Source: Fictibacillus norfolkensis
Lineage (GTDB): Bacteria > Bacillota > Bacilli > Bacillales > Fictibacillaceae
Direction: 5' to 3'
Assembly (NCBI RefSeq): GCF_014836645.1
Contig: NZ_JACSQM010000005.1
Coordinates: 248,001 to 312,000 of the forward strand
Length of the DNA stretch: 64,000 nt
The notes beneath the pieces are model-generated. The model searched no databases, was not told the origin of the DNA, and was given only the letters and a program-made list of their open reading frames with translations. This document shows positions 7,236 through 23,113 of this stretch, piece after piece. A program made the translations under genes and the position numbers. Position 1 is the stretch's first letter. Every line of letters begins with the position of its first letter.

Positions 7236-8894
7236 TTAGATCGCCTCAACTGACAATCGCAATTGGTCTTCGAAATCTTCTGCATGCTCGCGTTTTTGTT
7301 CTGCATCCCAGCCCAATTTATCTGCCATGCAGTTGATCACATTTTCTTTCCACTCATATACCGTATCGATGTCAAAGTATAGAGCAGACGTACGGCGGAT
7401 CAAGAAGTCAGATGGTGTTGATGTCATCTCATACTCTAATGCGTAAAGTAGTGATGCGTACAAACTTACTGGCAAGTTGTAGCTCTTCGCTTCTTCACCG
7501 CGTTCTTTCATATAGCCATAAACGATATCGATGTTTGTACCATAGCGTTGAACGAGTTCGCGAGCTTTCGCTTCATCCAGACCTAATGCTAACCCTTCTT
7601 GCACTTTTGTACGAAGGAAATCTGCGAAGTTTTGGCTTCCGCCCATCTTACCGCCTGATAATTCCAGGTGCTGCGTACGGCATCCAGGGAATTTTGCCCC
7701 CTCTTCTTCACCTAGCTGATCACGAACGATATCTACGACTTTTTCAGCCATTTTACGGTAACCTGTCAGCTTACCACCCGCGATTGTTAGTAAACCTGAT
7801 GGAGAGTGGAACACTTCATCTTTACGAGAAATTTCTGAAGGTCCTTTTTTCGGTTCATGAATCAACGGGCGTAGTCCTGACCATGAAGATTCAACATCGT
7901 CGCGCGTAATCTTCACGTCTGGGAACATGAAATGGATCGTGTTCAATACATATTGAAGATCTTCTTCTGTCATGCCAGGGTTCGCAAGGTCTCCCTTATA
8001 ATCTGTATCTGTCGTACCAATATATGTTTTACCCGCACGAGGAATCGCGAACACCATACGGCCATCTTCTGTGTCATAATAGACCGCTTGCTTCAGTGGG
8101 AACTTCGAGCCATCAATGACAAGGTGGATTCCTTTTGTGTGGTGGATCTCTTTTCCTGTTTTTGAACGATCTTCTTCGCGAAGCTCATCTACCCATGGAC
8201 CTGTCGCATTCACGATTTTTTTCGCATAGATCTCATGCACTTCACCAGTCAGCTGGTCTTCTACTTTTACACCGACCGCTTTTTTTCCATTATAGATAAA
8301 GCTTGTAACTTTCGCGTAGTTAACAGCTGATGCTCCGCGTGAGACCGCTTCTTTCATGATCTCAAGCGTCAGACGCGCGTCATCTGTTTTATATTCTACG
8401 TAATATCCGCCGCCAAGCAAGTTATCTTTTTTCAAAAGTGGTTCACGGCGTAATGTTTCTTCTGCAGAAAACATCTTTCTGCGTTCTTTTCGTTTTACTC
8501 CTGCTAAGAAATCGTACACTTTTAACCCGATGGATGTGGAGAACTTACCGAATGTACCGCCTTTATAAAACGGAAGCAGCATCCATTCTGGTGTCGTTAC
8601 GTGTGGAGCGTTCTCGTACACGATCGCACGTTCTTTACCAACCTCTGCAACGAGTTTCACTTCGAACTGTTTTAAATAACGAAGTCCGCCGTGAACAAGT
8701 TTTGTAGAACGGCTGGATGTTCCAGCAGCAAAGTCCTGCATCTCTACAAGACCGACCTTCATCCCGCGAGTCTGTGCATCTAGTAGAATACCCGCTCCCG
8801 TTACGCCTCCTCCGATTACAAGAAGATCAAGCTTCTCTTGTTTCATACCTGTAATGATTTCTTCTCTTTTATATGTTGAAAATGATGCTGTCAT
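7236..8894 (-). CDS. glpD: Aerobic glycerol-3-phosphate dehydrogenase
   Basis: A 552-residue FAD enzyme that oxidises glycerol 3-phosphate to dihydroxyacetone phosphate and passes electrons to the quinone pool at the membrane. The N-terminal dinucleotide fold is LDLLVIGGGVTGAGILLDAQ (about 23-42), followed by the GlpD motif GTSSRSTKLVHGGLRYLKQF. Length matches B. subtilis GlpD (about 555). It has its own leader with a terminator between it and glpK, as in the GlpP-controlled B. subtilis gene, and forms a glp cluster with glpP, glpF and glpK upstream. Confidence 0.97.
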   Translation of the reverse strand: MTASFSTYKREEIITGMKQEKLDLLVIGGGVTGAGILLDAQTRGMKVGLVEMQDFAAGTSSRSTKLVHGGLRYLKQFEVKLVAEVGKERAIVYENAPHVTTPEWMLLPFYKGGTFGKFSTSIGLKVYDFLAGVKRKERRKMFSAEETLRREPLLKKDNLLGGGYYVEYKTDDARLTLEIMKEAVSRGASAVNYAKVTSFIYNGKKAVGVKVEDQLTGEVHEIYAKKIVNATGPWVDELREEDRSKTGKEIHHTKGIHLVIDGSKFPLKQAVYYDTEDGRMVFAIPRAGKTYIGTTDTDYKGDLANPGMTEEDLQYVLNTIHFMFPDVKITRDDVESSWSGLRPLIHEPKKGPSEISRKDEVFHSPSGLLTIAGGKLTGYRKMAEKVVDIVRDQLGEEEGAKFPGCRTQHLELSGGKMGGSQNFADFLRTKVQEGLALGLDEAKARELVQRYGTNIDIVYGYMKERGEEAKSYNLPVSLYASLLYALEYEMTSTPSDFLIRRTSALYFDIDTVYEWKENVINCMADKLGWDAEQKREHAEDFEDQLRLSVEAI

Positions 8895-9013
8895 TTTCTC
8901 TTCACTCCTTCTGTACAGAACCGTTGGACATATATAATACGGGTAGTTTTCCCGGAATCAGCGAACCCAACACACATTTTTCAATATTTCTGTGTATTGG
9001 CGCATATGCACGC

Positions 9014-9106
9014 AAAAAAGACCACAAGAACCCCGCAACGTTTGTACGAGGTTTTGTGGTCTCTCCTGATCTCCAACCGGTTCAATATCAACTTGGGTTT
9101 AGTATA
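9014..9106 (-). promoter_or_regulatory. glpD promoter and leader terminator (probable GlpP antitermination site)
   Basis: On the minus strand TATACT (9101-9106) serves as a -10; its -35 is weak. About 35 bases later comes AGACCACAAaACC..GGttcTTGTGGTCT followed by TTTTTT (9014-9062), a strong terminator well before the glpD start at 8894. In B. subtilis the glpD leader terminator is overcome by GlpP with glycerol 3-phosphate; glpP lies in this same cluster. Confidence 0.75.
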
Positions 9107-9132
9107 ACGCAGTTTTCAAGATTTTAAAAGGG

Positions 9133-10668
<1,536 letters not shown>

Positions 10669-11496
10669 TTAGTTTTCTATTTCATCTCCATGAGGCAGTG
10701 CATGTGTTCCTTTACTTCCTAAGAAGAACGTTATAGCGAAGATTGCTAGTGATACAACTGTCCAAATCCAGAATAACGTTGTCACTTTTCCTGTGAAAAC
10801 AGCTTGATAGAACAATGCTCCGAAAACTCCGCCGAGCACTGGCCCTACCACTGGAATCCATGAGTATGTCCAGTTGGATCCGCCTTTGCCTGGAATCGGT
10901 AAGATGAAATGCGCGATTCTTGGACCGAGGTCACGTGCCGGGTTGATTGCATATCCGGTTGGTCCACCAAGTGACAACCCGATGGCTACGATTAAAAATC
11001 CGACGATCAGTGGATTTAACCCGTCTGAAAATTTATTCGCTCCGATTGACAATAATCCTACTAGTAAAACCGCAGTTCCAATGAATTCTGATAAAAGATT
11101 CGAAAACGTATGTGGAATTGCAGGGTCCGTTGAGAAAACTCCTAATTTTACCGCTGGATCATCTGTTGCTTTCCAGTGTTGAAGGAAGTGGAAGTAAACG
11201 ACCATTCCTCCTAAAATACCGCCGATCATCTGTGCAAGTATATACGCTGGTACATCTGCCCATGCAAATTCACCGATTGAAGCGAGACCAAGCGTAACTG
11301 CCGGGTTAAGATGTGCACCACTAAAGCTTCCAACTGCATATACCGCCATTGCAACGGCTAGCCCCCAAGCAAGTGCGACAACGATCCATCCGCCTCCTTG
11401 GGCTTTTGATTTATTCAAGGAAACGTTTGCAACAACGCCCCCGCCAAATATGATTAGAATTATTGTTCCTATCAGTTCTGCCATAAATGTTGACAT
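10669..11496 (-). CDS. glpF: Glycerol uptake facilitator (aquaglyceroporin)
   Basis: A 275-residue, six-helix channel of the MIP family. The two half-helix NPA motifs are GAHLNPAVTLG and YAINPARDLGP; the Arg-Asp after the second NPA (NPARD) marks the glycerol-selective subgroup. I start at the ATG at 11496 (MSTFMAELIG), which has AAAGGAGG at good spacing; an in-frame upstream start would overlap that site. First gene of the glpFK transcript. Confidence 0.96.
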   Translation of the reverse strand: MSTFMAELIGTIILIIFGGGVVANVSLNKSKAQGGGWIVVALAWGLAVAMAVYAVGSFSGAHLNPAVTLGLASIGEFAWADVPAYILAQMIGGILGGMVVYFHFLQHWKATDDPAVKLGVFSTDPAIPHTFSNLLSEFIGTAVLLVGLLSIGANKFSDGLNPLIVGFLIVAIGLSLGGPTGYAINPARDLGPRIAHFILPIPGKGGSNWTYSWIPVVGPVLGGVFGALFYQAVFTGKVTTLFWIWTVVSLAIFAITFFLGSKGTHALPHGDEIEN

Positions 11497-11556
11497 GTAT
11501 ATTTTCCTCCTTTTGTGCAATCGCTAACAAGTGCAAGTGTGTGTACGGATTTCATC

Positions 11557-11614
11557 AAAAAAAGACCCATCAAAAGATACCTATAGTTTTCGCTATAAGT
11601 AACCCTTGTGGATC
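11557..11614 (-). promoter_or_regulatory. glpF leader terminator (probable GlpP antitermination site)
   Basis: On the minus strand GATCCA pairs with TGGGTC, which runs into TTTTTTT. Inside sits a second stem, TACTTATAG..CTATAGGTA. The terminator lies between the promoter at 11650-11677 and the glpF start, the layout expected for GlpP control. The glpD leader has a similar GGAGATC segment 5' of its stem. Confidence 0.7.
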
Positions 11615-11649
11615 TCCATGTTCTCCGTCACGTTTATGAACTTGTCTCT

Positions 11650-11677
11650 ATTATAACAAGGATGAAAACGTTGTCAA
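11650..11677 (-). promoter_or_regulatory. glpFK promoter with overlapping cre-like site
   Basis: On the minus strand TTGACA (11672-11677) and TATAAT (11650-11655) are 16 bases apart. A palindromic TGAAAACGTTGTCA (11663-11676) overlaps the -35 and resembles the CcpA cre consensus with one deviation, which fits glucose repression of glycerol use. Confidence 0.75.
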
Positions 11678-11696
11678 ACGTTATTTCACATGAACA

Positions 11697-12242
11697 TTAG
11701 ATCCACAATTCAGGGTTTGAAGTCGTAACAGCCTCCGCACCTGCTTCAAGTGCTTCCATCACATTCACTTTTGTACGAATCAATCCACCAGCAATTACCG
11801 GTATACCCGCTTGCTCACTCACTTCTCTTATTATTTCCGGCATGATGCCTGGCAAAACCTCTAAATAGTCTGGTTGTGCACGTTCGATCACTTTATAACT
11901 CGTTTCAAGAGCTAAAGAATCTAATAAAAACAAGCGCTGAACAGCGATCATTTTCTTCTTTTTTGCACGAATGATGCAGTTAGAACGCGTAGAAATGATT
12001 CCCGCTGGCTTCATTTCCTGTGCTAAAAAGTCGACTGCATACTCGTTTGCTTTCAATCCATTGATCAGATCAAGATGAACCAATACCTTCTTTTTTCTTT
12101 CGTTGGCCATAGCGATCATAAATTTCAGCTGACTGATATGCGTATCCAAACATACGATATATGTGTATTTACTGTTTAAGAGCTTTTCAAAATCCTTCAT
12201 CTTTCTCGCTGCCGGCAAAACTTTTTGTCCATGGAAGCTCAT
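11697..12242 (-). CDS. glpP: Glycerol uptake operon antiterminator
   Basis: A 181-residue protein of the GlpP family. In B. subtilis GlpP binds glycerol 3-phosphate and leader RNA to prevent termination upstream of glpF and glpD. The TIM-barrel-like motifs HLDLINGLKANEYAVDFL and IPVIAGGLIRTKVNVMEALE are visible. I chose the ATG at 12242 (MSFHGQKVLP), eight bases after GGGG, rather than a GTG three codons earlier. Lies upstream of and in line with glpF; both glpF and glpD leaders here have terminators for it to act on. Confidence 0.93.
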   Translation of the reverse strand: MSFHGQKVLPAARKMKDFEKLLNSKYTYIVCLDTHISQLKFMIAMANERKKKVLVHLDLINGLKANEYAVDFLAQEMKPAGIISTRSNCIIRAKKKKMIAVQRLFLLDSLALETSYKVIERAQPDYLEVLPGIMPEIIREVSEQAGIPVIAGGLIRTKVNVMEALEAGAEAVTTSNPELWI

Positions 12243-12431
12243 CTTGCACACCCCTTACGTTCTTATCATTCACCAGTTTCCACATTTTATTGCAAACCCC
12301 GGCAAACCGCCTTTTTTTCATATTAAGTGATAATAACACATACAACTACAGACGGACGAGCATTTAATAGTGTATAGCTTTTAAGTGAAGCTATATTTTA
12401 AGCACTTCCTTTGCTTGAGGAGGTGAAAAGC

Positions 12432-12611
12432 ATGATTAAAAAGAGAAAAAAACCTGTGATTTCTCCTGTTGGCGACTTTCAAAACCCTTTTGGTGATGAA
12501 GTGGTTCAAATGGAAGAGGTCACAGAAACGAACGCGATGTCCGATGAAAATGGCGACCAACTGTGGTTACGTAGGGTCTCATGTGCTCCGCCGATTTTTG
12601 GAAGAAACTAA
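12432..12611 (+). CDS. Small hypothetical protein (59 residues)
   Basis: Begins MIKKRKKPVISPVGDFQNPF, ends LRRVSCAPPIFGRN. GAGGAGGTG lies seven bases before the ATG, so translation is likely. No membrane segment; basic N-terminus, acidic middle, single Cys near the end. Family not recognised. Stands alone, divergent from glpP and convergent to the ATP synthase operon, and is followed by a good hairpin. Confidence 0.65.
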   Translation: MIKKRKKPVISPVGDFQNPFGDEVVQMEEVTETNAMSDENGDQLWLRRVSCAPPIFGRN

Positions 12612-12670
12612 ATAAAAACGAATCCTATTAGTGTTCAACCTTCTCAAACTGAACGTGATGTATTCGAATA

Positions 12671-12713
12671 AAGCCCCTTTGACTTTGTTTTTGGAGAAGT
12701 CAGAGGGGTTTTT
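12671..12713 (+). terminator. Intrinsic terminator after the 59-residue gene
   Basis: AGCCCCTTTGACTT..AAGTCAGAGGGGTT stem followed by TTTTG on the plus strand. The opposite strand lacks a good T tail. Confidence 0.8.
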
Positions 12714-12737
12714 GAGTTCTGAAAAAGAATAAAGGTA

Positions 12738-12938
12738 CAGTTTCGGTTCCCGAAACTGACCAATTCAGATACCGCACGGGGTATTAAATTAATGCTATCC
12801 AAAAGTTTGGGCTTTTTATCCAGAAGTTTTGCCTGTTTATCCACGAATTTCAGTCCTCAATCCAAAAGTTTTGCCACTTTATCCACGAGTTTACAATCCT
12901 CGACATCGCTCGCACTCACTTTACCCCTCACATACCCC
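12738..12938 (+). repeat. 21-bp tandem array cassette, class A, with flanking palindromes
   Basis: Five units start at 12797, 12818, 12839, 12860 and 12881. The core is ATCCA(C/A)(G/A)AGTTTTG with a variable tail; the last unit reads ATCCACGAGTTTACAATCCT and then CGACA. Upstream are the palindrome CAGTTTCGGT-tcc-CGAAACTG (12738-12758), 10 bases, and the hairpin ATACC..GGTAT (12769-12784), with spacings identical to the 6964 cassette although that array uses a different motif. ATACCCC follows at 12932. Lies 3' of the atp operon terminator. Confidence 0.88.
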
Positions 12939-12947
12939 ACAGAAACA

Positions 12948-12992
12948 CAAAAAAAGCCCTCCAACTCTCTATAAAAAGAGCTGAAAGGCTTT
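12948..12992 (-). terminator. Intrinsic terminator of the atp operon
   Basis: Minus strand AAGCCTTTCAGCTCT..AGAGTTGGAGGGCTT followed by TTTTT, directly after the atpC stop. Confidence 0.88.
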
Positions 12993-12996
12993 AGAA

Positions 12997-13410
<414 letters not shown>

Positions 13411-13426
13411 TTACCCCTTTCAGGCA

Positions 13427-15728
<2,302 letters not shown>

Positions 15729-15970
15729 TCATTTCCACCACCTTTATAGCGGAGGTTTAAAATTCCGGTTAACATTCCTGTCGGATTTCTTCGTTGACTT
15801 GTTTCTCCGGTTCTCATTTAGCTAACTAAACTCCGATCCTCGAAACTGCGTCGCCTCGAACTCCTCCGCCCTGTTAATCCTCATTTTAAACAAACCTTTT
15901 TAGTAAGCTGGTTGCAGGGTGCGAAACGTTTCCGCACCACTGCTTTTGGGTCTTTTATCTATAAAACTTC
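15729..15970 (-). other. Long atpA-atpG spacer with purine-rich structured segment
   Basis: A 242-base non-coding gap inside the operon. On the transcribed strand it holds a palindrome GGTGCGGAAACGTTTCGCACC-like hairpin at 15917-15937, then a purine-rich stretch with repeated CGGAG (GGGCGGAGGAG, ATCGGAGTTTAG, ACCGGAGAAAC). No open frame of note and no T-tailed terminator. May be a structured RNA element or a dispersed repeat; only one copy is in this window. Confidence 0.5.
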
Positions 15971-18574
<2,604 letters not shown>

Positions 18575-18665
18575 TCAATCATACATAAGGAATGGCGAAG
18601 GGTAGTTCCTTTACGGAAACTTGCTTCGCCATTATAGAAATCGTAATAAACAGTGGTTGTTATGA

Positions 18666-18908
<243 letters not shown>

Positions 18909-18964
18909 TTAAAGTTTTTATGAAAATGGGCTTCTTATTATAGAAGCTTGATATTTCCTAAAGA

Positions 18965-19675
<711 letters not shown>

Positions 19676-19681
19676 CTATGT

Positions 19682-20068
19682 TCACCTCTTTTCCTTTGGA
19701 GTACGTGTAACTTGAGTTAGTGAATCTATTAACATGATAATGTAGACTGACATCAATCCCACTACCACACTTAATAAATGAAAATGTTCCGGGTATTTCA
19801 TTGCGATGAGCACCGCTAACCCTGCAAAGAGGAGCCTTGAAAGTGAACCGAGTGTTTTCACTCTTTTCTGCTGAATCACTGCTTGTCCCATGCGGTCGAT
19901 CTTTGAATACATGCTCCAAAGATTATAGAGACTAAACACAGTTCCAAGAGCTAGTCCTAAAAAGATAGCTTTGTAAGGAGTGACAGCATAACCGACGAAA
20001 AAAAGAGAGAGAAGATATAATGTGTACTTTATGTATTTGAAAAACACCGATTTGTACTCATTCATCAT
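19682..20068 (-). CDS. atpI: ATP synthase subunit I
   Basis: A 128-residue protein with four hydrophobic segments, encoded just before atpB. AtpI proteins assist c-ring assembly, and in alkaliphilic Bacillus AtpI and AtpZ have been linked to Mg2+ uptake. Poorly conserved family; the call depends on size, topology and position. Overlaps the upstream small gene by 4 bases. Confidence 0.9.
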   Translation of the reverse strand: MMNEYKSVFFKYIKYTLYLLSLFFVGYAVTPYKAIFLGLALGTVFSLYNLWSMYSKIDRMGQAVIQQKRVKTLGSLSRLLFAGLAVLIAMKYPEHFHLLSVVVGLMSVYIIMLIDSLTQVTRTPKEKR

Positions 20069-20289
20069 TGCCCGTCCCCTGAAAACTTCGATATTAAGCG
20101 GATCATCCCGTAAACACCTGTTCCAAGACCTAGAAACAACCCGATGATAAGGAAGATTGGAAATTCATTGCCGACTTTCTCGTCCAGCCATTTCCCTCCA
20201 AAAAGTCCAACTAAGATACATCCAACAAGCTGAGAAAGAATGCCAGACATTAAAGCCATCGCTTTATAAGGGCGTTTCCCGTTGCTCAT
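20065..20289 (-). CDS. atpZ: AtpZ/AtpI-family protein, first gene of the atp operon
   Basis: A 74-residue two-helix protein (MSNGKRPYKAMALMSGILSQ; second helix FPIFLIIGLFLGLGTGVYGM). The hairpin with a conserved GGKWLDEK between helices fits the AtpZ/AtpI family. The ATG at 20289 has GGAAGGAG upstream; longer in-frame extensions run through the promoter and are rejected. Confidence 0.88.
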   Translation of the reverse strand: MSNGKRPYKAMALMSGILSQLVGCILVGLFGGKWLDEKVGNEFPIFLIIGLFLGLGTGVYGMIRLISKFSGDGQ

Positions 20290-20385
20290 ATCGTATGGAC
20301 TCCTTCCTTCTGGAAATCTGGTAATCATTTTCTTAAAAAACCCTTGTAAACACAAGAATGTAAACCTTACCATATTCCCTTTGTA

Positions 20386-20414
20386 AGAATACAATAGTGC
20401 CATTTCTATGTCAA
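20386..20414 (-). promoter_or_regulatory. Sigma-A-type promoter of the atp operon
   Basis: Minus-strand TTGACA (20409-20414), 17-base spacer, TATTCT (20386-20391). Predicts a leader of about 90 bases before atpZ. Confidence 0.82.
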
Positions 20415-20581
20415 CGACTTACGGGACGGTTTATTAAATAAATTGTGGAAATTTTGTGGCTTGTTTCAATGGTTTATTATTCACTTTGTTTACTACTTCT
20501 GCCTGCACTTTCCATATTCCTGAATAAATCACCCTATTTGATAAATACTTACATTAAATATATGGAAGGAGCTTGTTCGAC

Positions 20582-20992
20582 ATGAAACAAAAATTATTTC
20601 TTTTCTTTGCGTTGACCACTATTTTGGTAGCTGGCGGCTGCATGAACAATGACAAAAAGCCTACAGAAGAATCTACAGATATGAGAAATAATGTGGAAGA
20701 CAAACGTATGAAGCCGCTGAATGTTCAGTATAACGACCAGACCCCTACTGATCGCACAACAGTCGATTATAGCAAATGGGGAAAGATGGCACTAGCTGAG
20801 ACAAAAAAGAAGTATCCGAACAGTGATGTGAGTGACTATCAATACGACACACGCCGCGTGAGCCAAGACGGTACCATCTCTGATTTCTTCGATTTTACGG
20901 CCAACGAAGACGGGAAGAAACGAATAGTGAAAGTCGGCGTGATGCATACGGATGAAAAGCTAGTGGATATGAAGTTTGAAGAGTTGAATTGA
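20582..20992 (+). CDS. Lipoprotein of the YqzG/YhdC (DUF3889) type
   Basis: A 136-residue exported protein: signal peptide MKQKLFLFFALTTILVAGGC with a lipobox ending at Cys20, an acidic linker, then a domain with VDYSKWGKMALAETKKKYPN and a C-terminal VGVMHTDEKLVDMKFEEL. This pattern recalls DUF3889 proteins of Bacillus (YqzG/YhdC), whose role is unknown. ATG at 20582, with GGAAGGAG ten bases upstream. Stands alone between the divergent atp promoter and upp. Confidence 0.78.
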   Translation: MKQKLFLFFALTTILVAGGCMNNDKKPTEESTDMRNNVEDKRMKPLNVQYNDQTPTDRTTVDYSKWGKMALAETKKKYPNSDVSDYQYDTRRVSQDGTISDFFDFTANEDGKKRIVKVGVMHTDEKLVDMKFEELN

Positions 20993-21119
20993 TTTTAGTT
21001 GAGTTTAGTGGAACAGGAAGAGTTATGAACATTAATTTATAAGCGCGTTAAGGCTGACGACGTGAATTTGTCAGCTTTTTTGCTGCTTTTACGGTACGTG
21101 TTTTTATATTCCTTACACG

Positions 21120-21245
21120 TTCACCGATAAACATCGAGTTTCCACCTGTACACGATCTCTGACCACCTGAAGTTAGCCCGTTTCCACCTGTAACAGTAAT
21201 TCTACCACCTGAAAACCGCTCTCTATCACCGATAAACACTTCCTT
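21120..21245 (+). repeat. 21-bp tandem array, class D (six units)
   Basis: Units start at 21120, 21141, 21162, 21183, 21204 and 21225. The four inner units share CCACCTG(T/A)A; the two outer units share TCACCGATAAACA. The array stops 1 base before the T-tract (A-run on this strand) of the upp terminator. The only open frame across it, on the minus strand, includes the terminator itself and is not a convincing gene. Confidence 0.85.
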
Positions 21246-21246
21246 C

Positions 21247-21293
21247 AAAAAAAACTGACCCTGCTTAGGCAATGTCACCTCTGCAAGAGTCAG
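21247..21293 (-). terminator. Intrinsic terminator of upp
   Basis: Minus-strand GCTGACTCTTGC..GCAGGGTCAG followed by TTTTTTTT, starting 17 bases after the upp stop. Confidence 0.9.
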
Positions 21294-21309
21294 CTTTATC
21301 TTTTTCATC

Positions 21310-21939
21310 TTATTTAGTTCCGAATAAACGGTCTCCAGCGTCGCCTAGACCTGGAACGATATAGCCATGGTCGTTTAATTTTTCATCAAGTGCCGCTAAG
21401 AAAATATCAACGTCTGGGTGCTCGTCTTGAATCACTTTAATACCTTCTGGAGCTGCTACTAAACACATAAGCTTAATGTTTTTTGCGCCGCGTTTTTTGA
21501 TCGATTCAATCGCTGCCGCTGCAGACCCACCTGTAGCAAGCATCGGATCGATCACGATAAAATCACGCTCTTCTACATCTGAAGGAAGCTTCACATAGTA
21601 TTCGATCGGTGTTAATGTTTCAGGATCACGGTACAGCCCAACATGTCCAACTTTTGCTGCTGGAATAAGTTTAAGGATTCCGTCTACCATTCCAAGCCCT
21701 GCACGAAGGATCGGTACTAGCCCTAGTTTTTTCCCAGCGATCGTTTTCATAGTTGCTTCAGCAACCGGCGTTTTCACCGTTACCTCTTGCAATGGAAGAT
21801 CACGTGTAATTTCAAAAGCCATAAGCCCCGCTACTTCATCAACAAGCTCACGAAATTCTTTCGTACCCGTACGTTCGTCACGGATGTATGTTAATTTATG
21901 CTGAATTAACGGATGATCAAGGACATATACCTCACTCAT
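21310..21939 (-). CDS. upp: Uracil phosphoribosyltransferase
   Basis: A 209-residue enzyme that makes UMP from uracil and PRPP in pyrimidine salvage. The PRPP loop is [20 protein letters not shown], and the C-terminal uracil-binding segment [17 protein letters not shown] is intact. In B. subtilis upp lies between glyA and atpI; here the order is kept, but an ABC transporter and an acyltransferase are inserted towards glyA. Confidence 0.98.
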   Translation of the reverse strand: MSEVYVLDHPLIQHKLTYIRDERTGTKEFRELVDEVAGLMAFEITRDLPLQEVTVKTPVAEATMKTIAGKKLGLVPILRAGLGMVDGILKLIPAAKVGHVGLYRDPETLTPIEYYVKLPSDVEERDFIVIDPMLATGGSAAAAIESIKKRGAKNIKLMCLVAAPEGIKVIQDEHPDVDIFLAALDEKLNDHGYIVPGLGDAGDRLFGTK

Positions 21940-22164
21940 GTTTTAAGCACCTCTCCTTATGTAACATTTATTTTCGTTCAAAAAGCATCTCTAGCATTGT
22001 ACAGAAAAAAAACCTTCACTTCAAGGAAAATCAGCACAGAATTGATTGTTTTCTGCACCCAATTTTTACATATAAATTCTTCTACTACTATTCCCTGATT
22101 TAAGTGGTGAAATCCTTAAAACTTTCGACGTGCATCCTGGCATGGTGGAACCCAGAGAAGAATT

Positions 22165-22269
22165 TTCTGTTCAGTTCGACAATCATACTGTCTGCTTTTC
22201 ACTTTTTACTGTCCACTATTTACATTTTACTGTCCAGTTCGGTTTAAATATTGTCCAATTAGCTTTCCG
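22165..22269 (+). repeat. 21-bp tandem array, class E (five units)
   Basis: Units start at 22165, 22186, 22207, 22228 and 22249 with the shared core TACTGTCCA (TTCTGTTCA in the first, TATTGTCCA in the last) and T-rich variable tails. The array abuts the A-run of the downstream terminator at 22271. It lies between upp and the ABC permease, both on the minus strand, so it is tied to the permease terminator rather than to a convergent pair. Confidence 0.85.
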
Positions 22270-22270
22270 C

Positions 22271-22351
22271 AAAAAAAAAACACCCACAAGTATGGATGTT
22301 TTTTGGATAGAAAGTATTGGCATCTCCTAAGTGTCATCCAATACTTTTTCA
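22271..22351 (-). terminator. Double hairpin terminator of the ABC transporter operon
   Basis: Two hairpins in series after the permease stop: AAAGTATTGG..CCAATACTTT (22311-22351), then AACATCC..GGGTGTT followed by a ten-base T-run on the minus strand (22271-22300). Confidence 0.82.
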
Positions 22352-22366
22352 TAAATTCAAACACTA

Positions 22367-23113
22367 CTATTCCGCTTTTCCGCTCCATTTAAAGAACACA
22401 GACGACAACATGATCGAAACGAGCGCGATACAACTTAGTACGAGAACAGGCGTCCAGTTCTCCCATAAAGGTGATGTGTTCCATGTAGCACGCAGCAGTT
22501 CGATCACATAATAAAGAGGTAAGATCTTAGCGATATATTGCAGCACGTCAGGCATCATCTCTAACGGGAATGTGGCTCCTGATAAAAATAGCATAAGGTT
22601 TAGAAAAAGTGAGCTGATTGCTGCCGCTGTTCCTACGTTTTTTGCTAGGGATGTTAGAAAGAGTGCGAACGGAAAGAAGGCAAGGATGCTAAGCAACAGC
22701 GCGACTAGCGTACTTCCTAAATAGACAGGGGCATGAAGGTCAAACATGAGCGTTCCGAACACCACAAGAACGACCGCTGAGAAGCAAAAGATCACCGTAC
22801 CTTGAATCGTGTGGGCAAAGAGAATCTTCCACGGAGCGAGCGGTGTCGATTGATATCGGCGAAGAACTCCCGTTTCCCGATATCCGGTAAGGACCGTTCC
22901 TAGTGTGAAAAAAGCGGTCGTCACGATATTTACCCCAATCCATGAGGGAATGTAGAGACTCGCAAAGGAAAACCCTTCAGGAGCTTGGTTCTCAAACATC
23001 GAACCGAACAACCAAATCATAAGTACGGGGAACAGAAATGTCCAGAAAACCTGCAGCTTATCTCGAAAAAACATCTTCGTTTCAAGTAATGTTAGTTGCC
23101 ATAGAGCTGTCAT
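22367..23113 (-). CDS. ABC-2 type transporter permease
   Basis: A 248-residue membrane protein with about six helices and the ABC-2 pattern: cytoplasmic N-terminal LLETKMFFRDKLQVFWTFLFP, a middle loop GVLRRYQSTPLAPWKILFAH, and the final SGATFPLEMMPDVLQYIAKI before the last helices. Such permeases pair with one ATPase for drug, lipid or polymer export; substrate cannot be inferred. Its start overlaps the ATPase stop by 4 bases (ATGA). Confidence 0.9.
   Translation of the reverse strand: MTALWQLTLLETKMFFRDKLQVFWTFLFPVLMIWLFGSMFENQAPEGFSFASLYIPSWIGVNIVTTAFFTLGTVLTGYRETGVLRRYQSTPLAPWKILFAHTIQGTVIFCFSAVVLVVFGTLMFDLHAPVYLGSTLVALLLSILAFFPFALFLTSLAKNVGTAAAISSLFLNLMLFLSGATFPLEMMPDVLQYIAKILPLYYVIELLRATWNTSPLWENWTPVLVLSCIALVSIMLSSVFFKWSGKAE

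Noticed and set aside
21048..21308. An 86-codon minus-strand open frame right after upp.
   Set aside because: It consists of the upp terminator followed by the class D 21-bp array; no ribosome binding site apart from upp coding sequence, and no family resemblance.
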